Part shown: positions 24,526 to 35,493 of the stretch, piece after piece
Layout of the letters: every line of letters starts with the position of its first letter
How positions within the stretch are numbered: position 1 is the stretch's first letter
Assembly: GCF_003711515.1 (NCBI RefSeq)
Contig: NW_021167084.1
Location: forward strand, 240,821-304,820
Length of the DNA: 64,000 nt
Source of the DNA: Sodiomyces alkalinus F11
Lineage: Eukaryota > Ascomycota > Sordariomycetes > Glomerellales > Plectosphaerellaceae
Reading direction: 5' to 3'
Position numbers and translations under genes: made by a program
Notes under the pieces: model-generated
The model's database searches: none
What the model saw: the letters and a program-made list of their open reading frames with translations, nothing else
What the model was told of the DNA's origin: nothing

Positions 24526-24644
24526 CTTAACCTCCTTAACCTCCTTAACCTCCCCCTGTTGCTCCAGTATTTTCGTCGATTACTTTCACTTTCAACATTC
24601 ACTTTCGCCTCGTGACCGCGAAATCCCCGGGGACACTTCAAACC

Positions 24645-24656
24645 ATGCGATGCTGA
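24645..24656 (+). promoter_or_regulatory. upstream ORF(s) before FET3
   Basis: ATGCGATGCTGA is a three-codon upstream ORF. A second ATG at 24650 opens a 101-codon frame to 24952 that overlaps the FET3 start out of frame, and a third ATG lies at 24656. Whether they are in the mRNA depends on the unknown transcription start. Confidence 0.45.
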
Positions 24657-24725
24657 TGGCCTGCCGGGCTTCTGCTCTCAACTGTGCTCCCAACCCTCCC
24701 TCTTCTTCACCGAGACCTAGCTACG

Positions 24726-26752
24726 ATGACCGCCGGCTTCCTGGTGAGCCTGACGGCGGCGCTGCTCTCATTGTCCCTGTCCCCGTCTCCCGTATGGGCA
24801 GCGACTCTAACGCAGGATTTCACCGTGGCATGGGTGACCGCGAATCCCGACGGCGCATTCCAGCGTCCCACCATCGGCATCAACGGAAAGTGGCCGCCAC
24901 CTCTCATCCGGGCGACAGTGGGCGACAGGCTCATCCTCAACGTGCACAATAACCTGGGAAACGCGAGCACGAGCGTCCATTTTCACGGCCTCTTCCAGAA
25001 CGGAACGAACTACATGGATGGCGCCGTGGGTGTCACGCAGTGCGCTATACCGCCGGGGTCATCTCTCACGTACGATATCAAGGTAAGGCAACCAAGGAGA
25101 GAACAATCTCACTAGATTCCATGTGTCCCCCTTCTCCTTCTCACTCCAAGCAGTTCGAACAACCAGGAACCTACTGGTACCACGCCCACAACGACGGGCA
25201 ATACCCGGAAGGCTTCCGGGCCCCCGTGGTCGTCCACGACCCGCAAGGTCCCCACGAGGGGAAATACGACGACGAACTGATCATCTCCCTGTCGGACTGG
25301 TACCACCGGCCCGTGCAATCCCTCCTCCAAGAGTTCATCAGCGTCGAGAACCCGACGGGCGCCGAACCGGTCCCGCAAGCCGCGCTGCTGAACGACACGC
25401 AGGACCTGCAGGTCCGGGTCGACGCCGGCAAGACGTACCTGGTCCGTCTGGTCAACGTCGGGGCCTTCGCGGCGCATTACTTCTGGGTAGAGGGCCACGA
25501 GATGCGCGTGGTCGAGGTGGATGGCGTGTGGACCCAGGAGGCGGCACCGGCGCAGAGGCTGTATATCGCGCCGGCGCAGCGGTATAGTGTGCTCTTGACG
25601 ACGCGGGAGCGCGGGGACGAGAACTTTGCCATGGTTAGTGCGATGGATGAGGAGTTGTTTGATGTGATTCCCGAGGGGCAGAACTCCAATGTTACGGGTT
25701 GGTTGGTGTATGATGATGCGAAGCCGTTGCCGCGGCCCAAGACGGTGGATCGGCTGGATGCTTTCGATGATTTTGATCTGGTGCCCGTTGATGGACTGGG
25801 GCTTTTGGGGGAGCCTGATTATTCCATCACGCTGGATGCCAAGATGGGCAACCTGGGTGATGGTGCCAATTAGTATGTTCCCCTCCCCTCCCTTTGCCCC
25901 CTTTTTTTCTCTCCTTTTCAGGGGGGACTAACTCGGGCCCTCTCAAGCGCCTTCTTCAACGACATGACCTACGTCGCCCCCAAAGTCCCCTCCCTCTACT
26001 CCGCCCTGACAGTCGGCCCAGACCACGCCGCCAACCCGCGCGTCTACGGCACCAACACCATCCCCCACGTCCTCTCCCACAACGCCGTGATCCAGATCGT
26101 CCTCAACAACGGCGACGACGGCGACCACCCGTTCCACCTGCACGGGCACAACTTCCAGGTCATCCACCGCTCCCCGCCCGACGCCGGCGTCTTCATCGAG
26201 GACGAAGGGATATCGTTCCCCCCGGTCCCCATGCGCCGCGACACCGTCGTCGTCCAAGGCAACGGGAACATGGTCCTGCGGTTCCGCGCCGACAATCCCG
26301 GCGTGTGGCTCTTCCATTGCCACATTGAGTGGCACATGGAACAGGGGCTCGTTGCCACGTTCGTCGAGGCGCCGGCGGAACTGCGGCGGAAACTAAAAGA
26401 CGGCGGGATCCCGGAGGACCATCTCGCGGCTTGCAGGGCGGCGGGGGTCCCGGCTGAGGGGAATGCGGCCGGGAATACGCGCGACGTGCTGGACCTCTCG
26501 GGAGAGAATAGGGCGGTGCCGCCGCTGCCGGAAGGGTTTACGGCGAAGGGGTACATTGCTATGGCTGGGAGTTGCGTGTCTGCGTTGTTGGGCTTGGCGT
26601 CGATTGCGTGGTGAGCTGGCTTTCGTCTTTCTTCCTCTTTTTTTTTTCTCCCCTTCCTTTTCGATGCTTTGCTAATTTATTTCTTCAGGTATGGCACCAT
26701 GGATATGGAGAAAAAGGGCGCAGGTGGTGAGAGTCCAGTCGCAGAAGACTGA
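24726..26752 (+). CDS. FET3: plasma-membrane multicopper ferroxidase Fet3
   Basis: Four exons (24726-25082, 25154-25872, 25948-26610, 26689-26752) give 600 residues. A signal peptide covers residues 1-25 (cleavage after VWA). Three cupredoxin domains follow. Copper ligands are seen in [17 protein letters not shown] (419-426) and HCHIEWH (482-488). A single transmembrane helix at about 558-580 ([21 protein letters not shown]) and a short charged tail separate it from secreted laccases and match Fet3. The last intron interrupts the Trp codon at the end of the helix. It oxidises Fe(II) outside the cell and hands Fe(III) to Ftr1; FTR1 lies divergently beyond the retrotransposons. Both coding regions look intact. 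Confidence 0.94.
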
Positions 26753-27438
26753 TGAAGAGGCCGAGGCAGTAATTCCTGCACCCTCTGCTCCATTTATCCA
26801 TTCGAGATGGCCCGAATAGAGATGCACCTGCAGAAGAAGGCCAAGAAATGATCGATGACAACGGGCCGAGATTCGACATGATGCGCGGAGCTTCCGCTTC
26901 TGCCCAGGGATCTGAGGTCCGGTCCTCACGAGTCACCACGGACTTGTACCGGACTCGGCAGCGTTGGGGTTCTTTTGGCGACAGTCTCTGGGTAAGGCAA
27001 AGTACGGGCACGGGTAAGGACGTAAGGTAACCCCCAGCGGTCCAAGACCCCAATGCGGCATATGCGCCCGGCGCCTCTGCCATCATACGGAGCACAGAGA
27101 TCGGCCCGTCCTCGGTAGTCAAGAAGCGCCCAGGGAAACGCCACATGCACGGAGGCGGTGCAGGTATGACCGTATGAGACCGGATTTCGGCCTTTTCATG
27201 TATCTACTTTGTACAGTTGATCACGGTTCAGACCTTGGGCGCAAGACATCACTGAGGGCACGGGGTGTAGGCGTCTGGTGGCTTGGAACCATCAACCATC
27301 ACATGATTCTTCGACGCCATGCAAAACTATATAAGTGCCGCCGTCCCTTTATAAGAGACCTTGATGCGCTGAAAACCTAGGCACCGTGCCCCCCGAGCTT
27401 TCGTTTACACTCTTGCATGTCTTCACATCTCGCGCACC
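26753..27438. other. intergenic FET3-amylase
   Basis: No gene is recognisable. The right end is the amylase promoter with a TATA element at 27328. Confidence 0.6.
27328..27335 (+). promoter_or_regulatory. TATA box of the amylase gene
   Basis: TATATAAG lies 111 bp before the ATG, and TTATAAG follows about 20 bp later. I found no convincing AmyR CGGN8CGG site. Confidence 0.5.
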
Positions 27439-29079
27439 ATGATAGGATCCAACACCGCCCAACTCTTCGCGGCCCTCCTATGGCTCGCCTCGGTGGCCCT
27501 GGCCGCCGACGCAGAAGCCTGGAAGTCGCGCACTATTTATTTCGTGCTCACGGACCGCATCGCCCGGCACAGCAAGGAGACATGTTCGGGAAGTCACAGG
27601 CATCCGTGTCAGCACCTCGACAGTTATTGTGGTGGCACCTTTGCCGGCCTCGAGTCGCAACTGGATTACATCCAGGGCATGGGTTTCGATGCCATCTGGA
27701 TTACGCCGGTCGTTGCTAGTACGTTTGCGTTCTCCTTTCCTTTCTTTTTTTTCAATTTTTTTTTCAATTTTTCAATTTTTTTTTTTCATTTTTCTCTCAA
27801 CCCCTAGTTCACTATTCTGCGCCAAATCTGCGGCTTCTCTCGTCTGTCCTATGATCTGACATGACCCTAGACACCCCTGGTGGCTATCACGGCTATTGGG
27901 CCTCGGATCTCCTGTCCATCAATGAACACTATGGGACTCCCGAAGATCTGAAGAGCCTTGTGAATGCCGCCCACGACAGAGTAAGCTTTCTTCCCCAGTG
28001 ACCGTCCCACAGAGACAAAAAGACCCCGCAAGACTGACGACAGACCAAACCGCCAGGACATGTTCGTCATGGTCGACGTCGTGGCCAACCACATGGGCTA
28101 CGGCAACGTGGCCGAGTTCAGACCCGCCCCCTTCAACCGACCGAGCTCCTACCACAACGACTGCGAAATCGACTACAACAACCAAAGCAGCGTCGAGCAA
28201 TGCTGGATCTACGGCCTCCCGGACCTCAAGACCACCGACCCCACCGTCCGCGCCGCGCTCTACGACTGGGTCTCCTGGCTGGTGCAGGAGTACAGCTTCG
28301 ACGGCCTCCGCATCGACACGGTCAAGCACGTCGAGAAGGACTTCTGGCCCGGCTTCGCGCGCGCCGCGGGGGTCTTCACCATGGGCGAGGTCTGGGACGG
28401 CAACCCGGACTACCTGGCCCCCTACGCCGGGCTCATGGACGGCCTGCTCGACTACGCCATCTACTGGCCCATGAACCGCTTCTACCAGCAGCAGGCCCGC
28501 TCGTCGCGCGAGCTGGCCGACATGCACGACCGCGTCGGCCGCACGTTCCCCGACCCGGCCGCCCTGGGGACGTTCCTCGACAACCACGACAACACGCGGT
28601 GGTTGAACGAGAAGAACGACGTGTCGCTGCTCCAGAACGCGCTCGCCTACGTCATCTTGTCGCGCGGCATCCCGATCGTGTATTACGGCACGGAGCAGGG
28701 GTTCCACGGGGGCAGGGACCCGGCGAACCGCGAGGATCTCTGGCGGAGCGGGTATGATCGGAACGCGGTCCTGTACCGGGCCATTGCGCGTCTCACGTCG
28801 GCGAAGAAGCGCGCGGGCGGGTTGGCGGACGATGACCAGGTCTCCCTCGTGGTGGCTGACGGGGTGTACGCCTGGAGCCGGGCGGGCGGCAGGTTGATCG
28901 TGGTTACGACCAATTTCGGGTGGGGGTATGACGGTCGGCAGTGCGTCGAGACGGGGGTGGCGGGGAGGACGTGGCAGGATGTCTTCTTTACCGAGTGGAC
29001 ATACACTGCGAATGACGACGGCAGAGTCTGCGTGAGGATTATCAACGGCGATCCTGTGGTTTTGCTCCCTGTGTCGTGA
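27439..29079 (+). CDS. secreted alpha-amylase, GH13 (fungal Taka-amylase type)
   Basis: Three exons (27439-27718, 27871-27980, 28057-29079) give 470 residues. A signal peptide (QLFAALLWLASVALA) is followed by the mature start ADAEAWKSRTIYFVLTDR. The four conserved GH13 regions are visible: DVVANH at 136-142, FDGLRIDTVKHV with nucleophile Asp217, GEVWDG with acid Glu241, and FLDNHDN with Asp308. GYHGYWASD and a calcium-site Asn in NHM fit the family. It hydrolyses internal alpha-1,4 bonds in starch outside the cell. There is no starch-binding CBM20 domain and no GPI-like tail. Intron 1 (27719-27870) has a long T-rich tract. Confidence 0.95.
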
Positions 29080-29891
29080 GACGGAGCGGACGGTTACGAC
29101 TTTTCGGAGTAGGTTCCCGGACGGGAGTCGGGGTCGGGAGTCGGACGTCGGGAGAGCTTTACCGAGAGTCGGTCTTCGGTCTTGGCCTGGGTCAAGACTC
29201 AAAACGGCACGGGCATTTGAATTTCAGTGATTATTTCAGTCTGTTATTCCACGTAGTTTTGGCAGATCACCTACCTACAATGCCACCGAGACAAAATCAT
29301 CTCATCAGCACCGAGCAAACGGACATGCAGCCAGAGATCACGGTGCGCCAGACTTGTACGGACATGGATGATATGCATGACTTTAGCCTTCAAGGCACGT
29401 CACCAATCAAAACTGCAGGCGAAAGGGCAATACTTCGGGTTGTGGCGAACATGCTCCGCTCTTCTACAGCTTTCGGTCCGCCGAAGAGGCCCAAGAGAAG
29501 CGGTGTTAGTGATGCTCGGAAAGCCAACAGGGCGCTTGGTGCTCACTAACCCACCAACCCACGCCTTTATATGTCAAGAGAACTCGAATGATTGGACGCT
29601 CTGACAAGTGCGCCCTTGCAAGTACGAGCTAAGCTTATCTTGGACTTGGTCTCGTTGCGTGGGCTCGGTCTTGGTCTCGGTAAAGCGCGGAGGGCGGAGG
29701 GGAGGGGGGGGAGCGGACCGGGGTTGTGGCGGGGGCAGGGGTAAGAAAAAAAAGAAGAAAAATTATCAAAAAATATGAATACGAAAACTTCACCTATCCC
29801 AACCTTTTTCCTCCCTCCATGTCCCTTCTTCTCTGTGGGAGGAACCAGACAACACGACACAAGGGAAAAAGACGTTGTGGAAACGCGCACC
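29080..29891. other. intergenic amylase-MFS transporter
   Basis: No gene is recognisable. It contains short GGGAGTCGG-like direct repeats (about 29115-29180) and a G-rich stretch near 29690-29740, then the transporter promoter. Confidence 0.6.
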
Positions 29892-31618
29892 ATGTCCGAA
29901 CGCCAGCCGTTACTCGGGGACCCCCAAACCACCCGACGATATGACCAGGACCATGACAACGAGAACGAGAACGGCAGCGTCCATGATAATCTGACCTCGA
30001 AGCATCTGGTCGATTTCGATCCCAATGGCGACCCGGAAAACCCGCGCGAGTGGCCGACGGCCTTTAAGTGGACCATCGTGTCGTTGCTCGCATGCATGGC
30101 CTTTACCGTGTAAGTGGCAGGCCATTCTTCTCTTCTCTTCTCTTCTCGTTCTATTTCTATTTTTTTTTATTATATTTCTTACTCTTGCTACTCCACGTCC
30201 GTCCACTAACCTGCCCAGCACCTTCACCTGCATCTCCGTCGTCCCCGTCGCCTCCCAAATCGTCGCCGACCTCAACCAGGGCCACCCCGACCCCTCCGCC
30301 AGCGCCCTCCTCGTCACCATCTGGGAACTAGGCGAAGCCGCCGGCCCCCTCCTGATCGCCCCCCTCTCCGAGATCCACGGCCGCTACCGCGTCCTCAACA
30401 CCGCCAACCTGCTCTTCATCGCCGCCGCCGTCCTCGCCGCCACCGCCCGCTCCCCGCTCCTCTTCATCGCCTCGCGCTGCCTCACCGGCCTCGCCGTCGC
30501 CTCCAACGTCCTCAACCCGGCCATCATCGGCGACCTCTTCGACCCCGACGAGCGCGGCTCGGCCATGAGCCTCGTCATGCTGGCCCCCCTCGTCGGCGGC
30601 GCCGTCGGGCCCGCCATCAGCGGCGCCATCGCCCAGACCCTGGGGTGGCGGCAGGTCCTCTGGGTCGGCGTCGGCTTGGCCGTCGGCTGCGAGCTTCTTC
30701 TTCTCACCTGCTTCCGCGAGACGTACAAGGTGTCCATCTTGCGGGGGCGCGTGGGGAAGCTGCGTCGCGAGGGGCATGGCGACGTGTTCCTCGCCCCTTC
30801 GGCCGGCGGCGGGGAGAGCGTTGGGCTCTGGCAGTCGGTCAGGCGGCCGGTCGAGGTGCTTTTTGGTTCGGGGGTGTTGATGGCGCTTTCGCTGTACGGG
30901 TCGGTCAGCTTTAGCTTCTTTTACACCATGTCCATCACCCTCGCCGACATTCTGCACGACGTGTACGGGTTTTCGCCCGCCTTGACCGGGTCGGCCTTTA
31001 TGAGTTTTAGTGAGTCTTTTTTTTTTTCTTTCTTTTTTTTTTCGTCTCCTTTCTTTTTTCCCCCGCAGTTCTTCATCTTACAACGCCGCTAACAACCCCC
31101 CAGGCCTCGGCTCCTTCGTCGCAGTAGGCCTCTGCAACGCCTACCTCGACCGCATCTACATCTCCCTCCGCAGCACCCGGTCCAAAACCGGCCAGGGCCG
31201 CCCCGAGTTCCGCCTCCCGCTCTCCATCCTCGGCGGCTTCGCCCTCCCCTTCGCCGTCGTCGCCTACGGCTGGATCGCCCAGCTCGCCCTCCCCGCCCCC
31301 TGGCTCCTCCTCGCCGTCGCCCTGCTGGGCTGCACCGAGCTGCTGGCCTTCATCCCGCTGTCGGCCTACGCCGTGGATGCCTTCGGCGCCTACTCGGCCT
31401 CCGCCATGACGGGCGTCATCGTCACGCGGTGTCTCATGGGCACCTTCCTCCCGCTGAGCGTCGCGCCCATGGTGGAGAGGTTTGGCGGGTACGGCTGGAC
31501 GTTTACGGTGCTGGGGGGGCTGAGTCTTGTGCTGGCGCCGGTTCCGGTGGTGGTGATGCGGTATGGCCATCGGTGGAGGCAGGCGTCGAGGTTTTCGAGG
31601 GATGTTTTGGAGAGTTGA
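29892..31618 (+). CDS. MFS multidrug transporter (DHA1 / drug:H+ antiporter-like)
   Basis: Three exons (29892-30109, 30219-31009, 31104-31618) give 507 residues. A hydrophilic N terminus ends in NGDPENPREWPTAFKW, typical of fungal DHA1 transporters. Helix 1 spans the first junction (TFTCISVVPVASQI). The loop 2-3 motif appears as PLSEIHGRYRV, and the antiporter motif C region as APLVGGAVGPAISG. About twelve hydrophobic helices are expected. The terminal segment SRFSRDVLES is cytoplasmic. It probably exports small hydrophobic compounds by proton antiport; the substrate is unknown. Introns are T/C-rich. No biosynthetic cluster surrounds it. Confidence 0.9.
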
Positions 31619-31976
31619 TTTTTTTTTCTTTTCTCCTTTCTCTTTTCTTCCTTTTTTCTTCTTGTTCTTTCTTTTTTCCTTCTTTTTTCCTTCTTCTTTT
31701 TTTTCTTTTTTCCTTCTTTTTTTCCTTTTAAACTTCTTTTTTCTCTTTTTTCCTTCTTTTTCCTCTTTTTTCGGCCTGGTCATGGAGGATGTTTGATTTT
31801 CCCCTTTCTTTTTGGCGTTGGTATCCATTGCATAAAGGACGGGCTAGACGAAAAGTTGCGCGAAAGAAAAGCATCGGGGTGGTATTTTTGATCTATCTAG
31901 ACATGACTGGCATGATGAATCATTGATGATAGATGTCGACGAACATAATATACGATCATGTTATACAGCGGCCCCC
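31619..31976. repeat. long polypyrimidine tract and intergenic between convergent MFS and PLC genes
   Basis: Immediately after the transporter stop, about 155 bp (31619-31772) consist almost only of T with C interspersed. The rest has no gene. The two genes converge here. Confidence 0.9.
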
Positions 31977-33920
31977 CTACTTCCGGAAAAACCTGTCCAA
32001 CCCACCCTCCACCTCCCCAATCTCCATCTTCACCAACACCGAACACTTGGTCTCCCGGCCCTTGAGGTCGAGCATGCGGATGAAACACCACTCGCCGGTG
32101 ACATACAGCAGCCGAACCGCCGCCACGGCGAAAATGGGGTTCGTCGCCCAGCTATCATCGCTCTTGACGAGCATGCGGAGGAAGACGAGGTCGCTCTCGT
32201 CGTCATCGTCGTACTCCCACTCGAGCACCTCGTCCCAGAGCGGGTCGGTGGCCGGCGGGTTCTCGTTCTGGTCCCACAGGAAGCTGGTGAAGCGGTGCTG
32301 GCGGTACGGGGACGTCTTGCGCTTCGGCGGCTTGCCCGACACGTCGTTCGGGTGAACGAGGGTGCAGGTGAGGTACGGCTTGACGTCGGCGGCTTCGGAG
32401 CCGGCCGGGATGGGGACGTCGGTGGCGCCGGCGACGTGGAGGCGGAGACGACGGCGGAGGCGGTGGCGCCGGCGGCGCTGGTCCTTCTTGCGCGAGTCGG
32501 GCGAGTCGGGCGAGTCGGGAGAATCGGGAGAATCGGGGGCATCGGCACCAGAGTCCGGGCGGAGGTGGCGAGGCTTCAGAACAAACCCGTCGGTGCCGCT
32601 GAAGAGGGCTTCGTTGATCTGCATCGACGCACCAAAAGTCTGCCAGTTCAGGGCGCAGATCTGGGCACCCAAGCCCCAGAACGGCACGGGCTTGAGGTTG
32701 CGCGACGAGATGCGCGTGCCCTTGGGGTAGACGCGCATGAGGTGGTGGGCGTTGTGCTCGGCGATGAGGCGGTTATGCGCGGGCATGTGCGATCGGAGGC
32801 CCGACTCGGACACGTTGATGAGGTGGTGGTGGGGCCCGACGAAGGCGCCGCCGCTGGGGTCGAACCACGAGTTGTCCCGCGGCTTGACCGACTGGGCGTA
32901 GACGCCTAGCTCGGAGAGCTCGGGAATGATGTGGGCCGAGGGGGCAGCGGTGCGGCGGGCCTCGCGGTAGCGGCGTTGGGCCTCTTTTTCGTCCGTCTCG
33001 TCCGTCCCGTCGTCGTCGTCGTCATCGCCGTCATCGCCCTCGTCCTCGCCCTCGCCCTCGGTGGAACCTCCGTCGGACTCATCCTCCTCCTCGCCGGGCC
33101 AGTGGTACTCGACAATGACGGCAATCTTGGAGCCCAAATCGGCCAGGGTGACGTGCTCGCCGGCACCGGCCTGTTCGAGGTGGCCCTGGCGGCGGACCTC
33201 CTCGCTGAGGAGCCGGTCGCCGAAGATGTCCTGCATGATCTGCACCAGACGCATCTGGCCGTGGGCGTCGCAGTGGTTCTCGAGCGAGAGCAGGATAGGC
33301 GCGGGCTGCCAGCCGGTTCCGGCGTCCGGGTGTTCCAGGGCGTCGGCGGCCTCTTGGTCGTGGACGTCGCGGATGGCCTCGCAGACGGCCCGGAAGGAGA
33401 TGTTGGAGGTGAGGGTCCAACCGTGGGTGACTTTTGGTTCGTCCGGGTCGTCCTTGTTGTCCCAGGCGTCGATCTCGACGCAGCGGCAGCCAGCCTTGAG
33501 GACCTCGTCGTAGGCGGTCGCGCAGGAGCTGCCGTAGAGCTGGTGGGCCAAGAGGTAGGTGTTATGACTGGAACTGACAAAGTACTCGGGCAGCGGACGG
33601 GACCGGTCGAAGCATTCGGGCGGCACGCGGATGTGCGGCTTCTCGACGAAAGCGCGCAGGTCGGGGGTGAAGGCGTCGGGGTCGAGGTCGACGCCGGCTT
33701 GCTGTTCGGAGAGGATCTTCTTCTCGACGAGGTAGGCCCTGAGGGCACGGCTGACGCGGAGGTGGTGCTTGATGTGGGAGTCGCGGGCGGCGTGACCCCC
33801 TCCGGCGAGGGTACCTGGGCTGACCATTTCACCGTCGTCGTCGGTGTCATCCTCGCGGGTTCCACGGCTGAAGGGCTTCAGCTTGGCCATGCTGGCGGCA
33901 ATGGAGTCTGACTCGGCCAT
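31977..33920 (-). CDS. phosphoinositide-specific phospholipase C
   Basis: One uninterrupted exon codes 647 residues. The X domain has all six catalytic positions expected from the family: His119-Asn120 in SSSHNTYL, Glu and Asp in EIDAWD, the second His in VTHGW, and Glu in LSLENHC. An acidic linker (DEGDDGDDDDDDGTDETDEK) separates X and Y. The Y domain has SSRNLKPVPFWGLG, NWQTFGASMQINEALF and GTDGFVLKP. A C2 domain closes the protein. A repeated Ser-Pro-Asp stretch lies between Y and C2. No PH domain is visible; a partial EF-hand-like segment may precede X. It cleaves PIP2 into inositol trisphosphate and diacylglycerol. The start lies in a CCATGG context. Confidence 0.95.
   Translation of the reverse strand: MAESDSIAASMAKLKPFSRGTREDDTDDDGEMVSPGTLAGGGHAARDSHIKHHLRVSRALRAYLVEKKILSEQQAGVDLDPDAFTPDLRAFVEKPHIRVPPECFDRSRPLPEYFVSSSHNTYLLAHQLYGSSCATAYDEVLKAGCRCVEIDAWDNKDDPDEPKVTHGWTLTSNISFRAVCEAIRDVHDQEAADALEHPDAGTGWQPAPILLSLENHCDAHGQMRLVQIMQDIFGDRLLSEEVRRQGHLEQAGAGEHVTLADLGSKIAVIVEYHWPGEEEDESDGGSTEGEGEDEGDDGDDDDDDGTDETDEKEAQRRYREARRTAAPSAHIIPELSELGVYAQSVKPRDNSWFDPSGGAFVGPHHHLINVSESGLRSHMPAHNRLIAEHNAHHLMRVYPKGTRISSRNLKPVPFWGLGAQICALNWQTFGASMQINEALFSGTDGFVLKPRHLRPDSGADAPDSPDSPDSPDSPDSRKKDQRRRRHRLRRRLRLHVAGATDVPIPAGSEAADVKPYLTCTLVHPNDVSGKPPKRKTSPYRQHRFTSFLWDQNENPPATDPLWDEVLEWEYDDDDESDLVFLRMLVKSDDSWATNPIFAVAAVRLLYVTGEWCFIRMLDLKGRETKCSVLVKMEIGEVEGGLDRFFRK
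32494..32545. repeat. 9-bp coding repeat in the PLC gene
   Basis: Five to six copies of GAGTCGGGC or GAATCGGGA encode the Asp-Ser-Pro repeat between the Y and C2 domains. Confidence 0.85.
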
Positions 33921-34809
33921 GGTGGGAGTGGGAGTTGAGAGTTGTGTGATGAATGACTGAGCGAAGAGTTCAAGGAGGTATGGTATGCGGTAGAAGAGTC
34001 CGAGTCAGTACAGAAGGCCCGAGCGACCTCTCACCTTCAGATAGAGTAGGCATGGTTCTTTGGTCTGTTGGTGAAGGCGCAGACGTGGTGACCGAAAAGC
34101 CGCGATCTATCGTCTTGGCGGGGGTACGTAATCGACCCCGCGGGGCGCGGGGCTTTTGACCGACCTTTTCCCGCTTGCCCAGATGCCTAGAAATTCGTAG
34201 ACGGCAAGGTGACGTCGCCTGTCACGTGGATATGCGGAGTACAATGGTATATACGAAGTACAACGCAACGTACGACGTTGGAAAGAGGTACGTACCTTTA
34301 CGTACCTTCCTTCAATCGCTGAATCGACCTTTGTTCTTTCCTCGTAGGCATTCATACCCGTATTCCGTACTCGTTGTACTCCGTATTGTCAAGGACTCCA
34401 GATGCTCCCTTTTTCTCTCCCTTTCCCTCTCCCACTTTCTTCCTCTCACTCCGACTCCTTATCTTCATCCTCATCTTCTCGTCTCTCGACATCTCTCTAT
34501 TCCACGATGAGCCGCTTAACACTCGACATCTCTCGTCGATTTGAAGAGTCCATCACCAACCATGGGCCATGGCTACCCAGCAACTCTCGACCCCTGTGAC
34601 ACCTTTGGCTCGCCCTGTCGGTGAGCTCGGTGAGCTCGGTCAATTGGGTCACTTCGGTCAAGGGGCCAACTGGGCCAGTTTGGTTGCGGCTACACCAAGT
34701 CGCCTCTGGCATTGATTCCGCTCCGCTGTCTTCCCCCGTATCACATTGACGAACAATACCGGATCAAGACTGTACGACCGAATTCCGTCACCACGCTTAC
34801 ATGTCATTG

Positions 34810-34855
34810 CACAACACAGCACAGCACAGCACGGCACGGCACGGCACAACACAGT
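34810..34855. repeat. 5-bp microsatellite (CACAG/CACGG)n
   Basis: About eight tandem 5-bp units with one alternating base. Confidence 0.9.
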
Positions 34856-35211
34856 TCCGCCTCGGGCTGTGGCTGTTGGGTGTGGGCAATGGCAAGAAAT
34901 GAAAATTGAACGCCAACCCAAAACCTCTGGCCATCTCCCCTCCACCGCCCAATGGGAGACCTCTCCACCATCGCCATGCGCACCATGCGCCGCTACGACG
35001 CCAGGGTTCAGGGATCCGCCGAATCGCCAAGGACAAAATCCACCAAGCCTCGAGCCACGCAATACCGGGTCATCTGGCCTTTCTTTTCGACTTCCCCACC
35101 CCTTCAACCCTTGAAGCTTCAACCCCTTTTCTCACTTTTCTTGTTCCAACTTCTTCGTCCGACTGCCGAACCTCACTCTCGTTTCGCTAACCTGTCTTGC
35201 CGAGTTGCGTC

Positions 35212-35252
35212 TCATACATCTCATACACCTCATACACCTCATACATCTCACT
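35212..35252. repeat. 9-bp tandem repeat
   Basis: About four copies of a CTCATACAC-type unit in the 5' flank of the DUF3405 gene. Confidence 0.85.
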
Positions 35253-35493
35253 CAACCTCGCTATTCTCGTCTTATGCACATCGTCCCAACTCACGACCGC
35301 CCCGAAGGCCCAATGGGCCCCTTTAACCGCTCTTAGCGTCCCTCGTTTTCTTTTCACTGTACATCTTTTCTGGCGGCTCCTTTCGTTTGTTTGCACTGAC
35401 TGGGTCGTATTTGTTTCGCACCTCGATTATACATATCCATATATTTCTTCTTCTCTCTTTTCTTTTGTAGACAACGTACCCTTCCCCGCTTAC

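Larger units (their letters stand above)
33921..35493. other. divergent intergenic region PLC / DUF3405
   Basis: 1.6 kb with the 5' flanks of both genes. It holds a CACAG/CACGG 5-bp microsatellite (34810-34855) and a TCATACACC-type repeat (35212-35252). No gene is recognisable. Confidence 0.6.

Noticed and set aside
24355..24615. 86-codon open frame upstream of FET3
   Set aside because: It runs from inside the solo LTR across its edge and has no family features.
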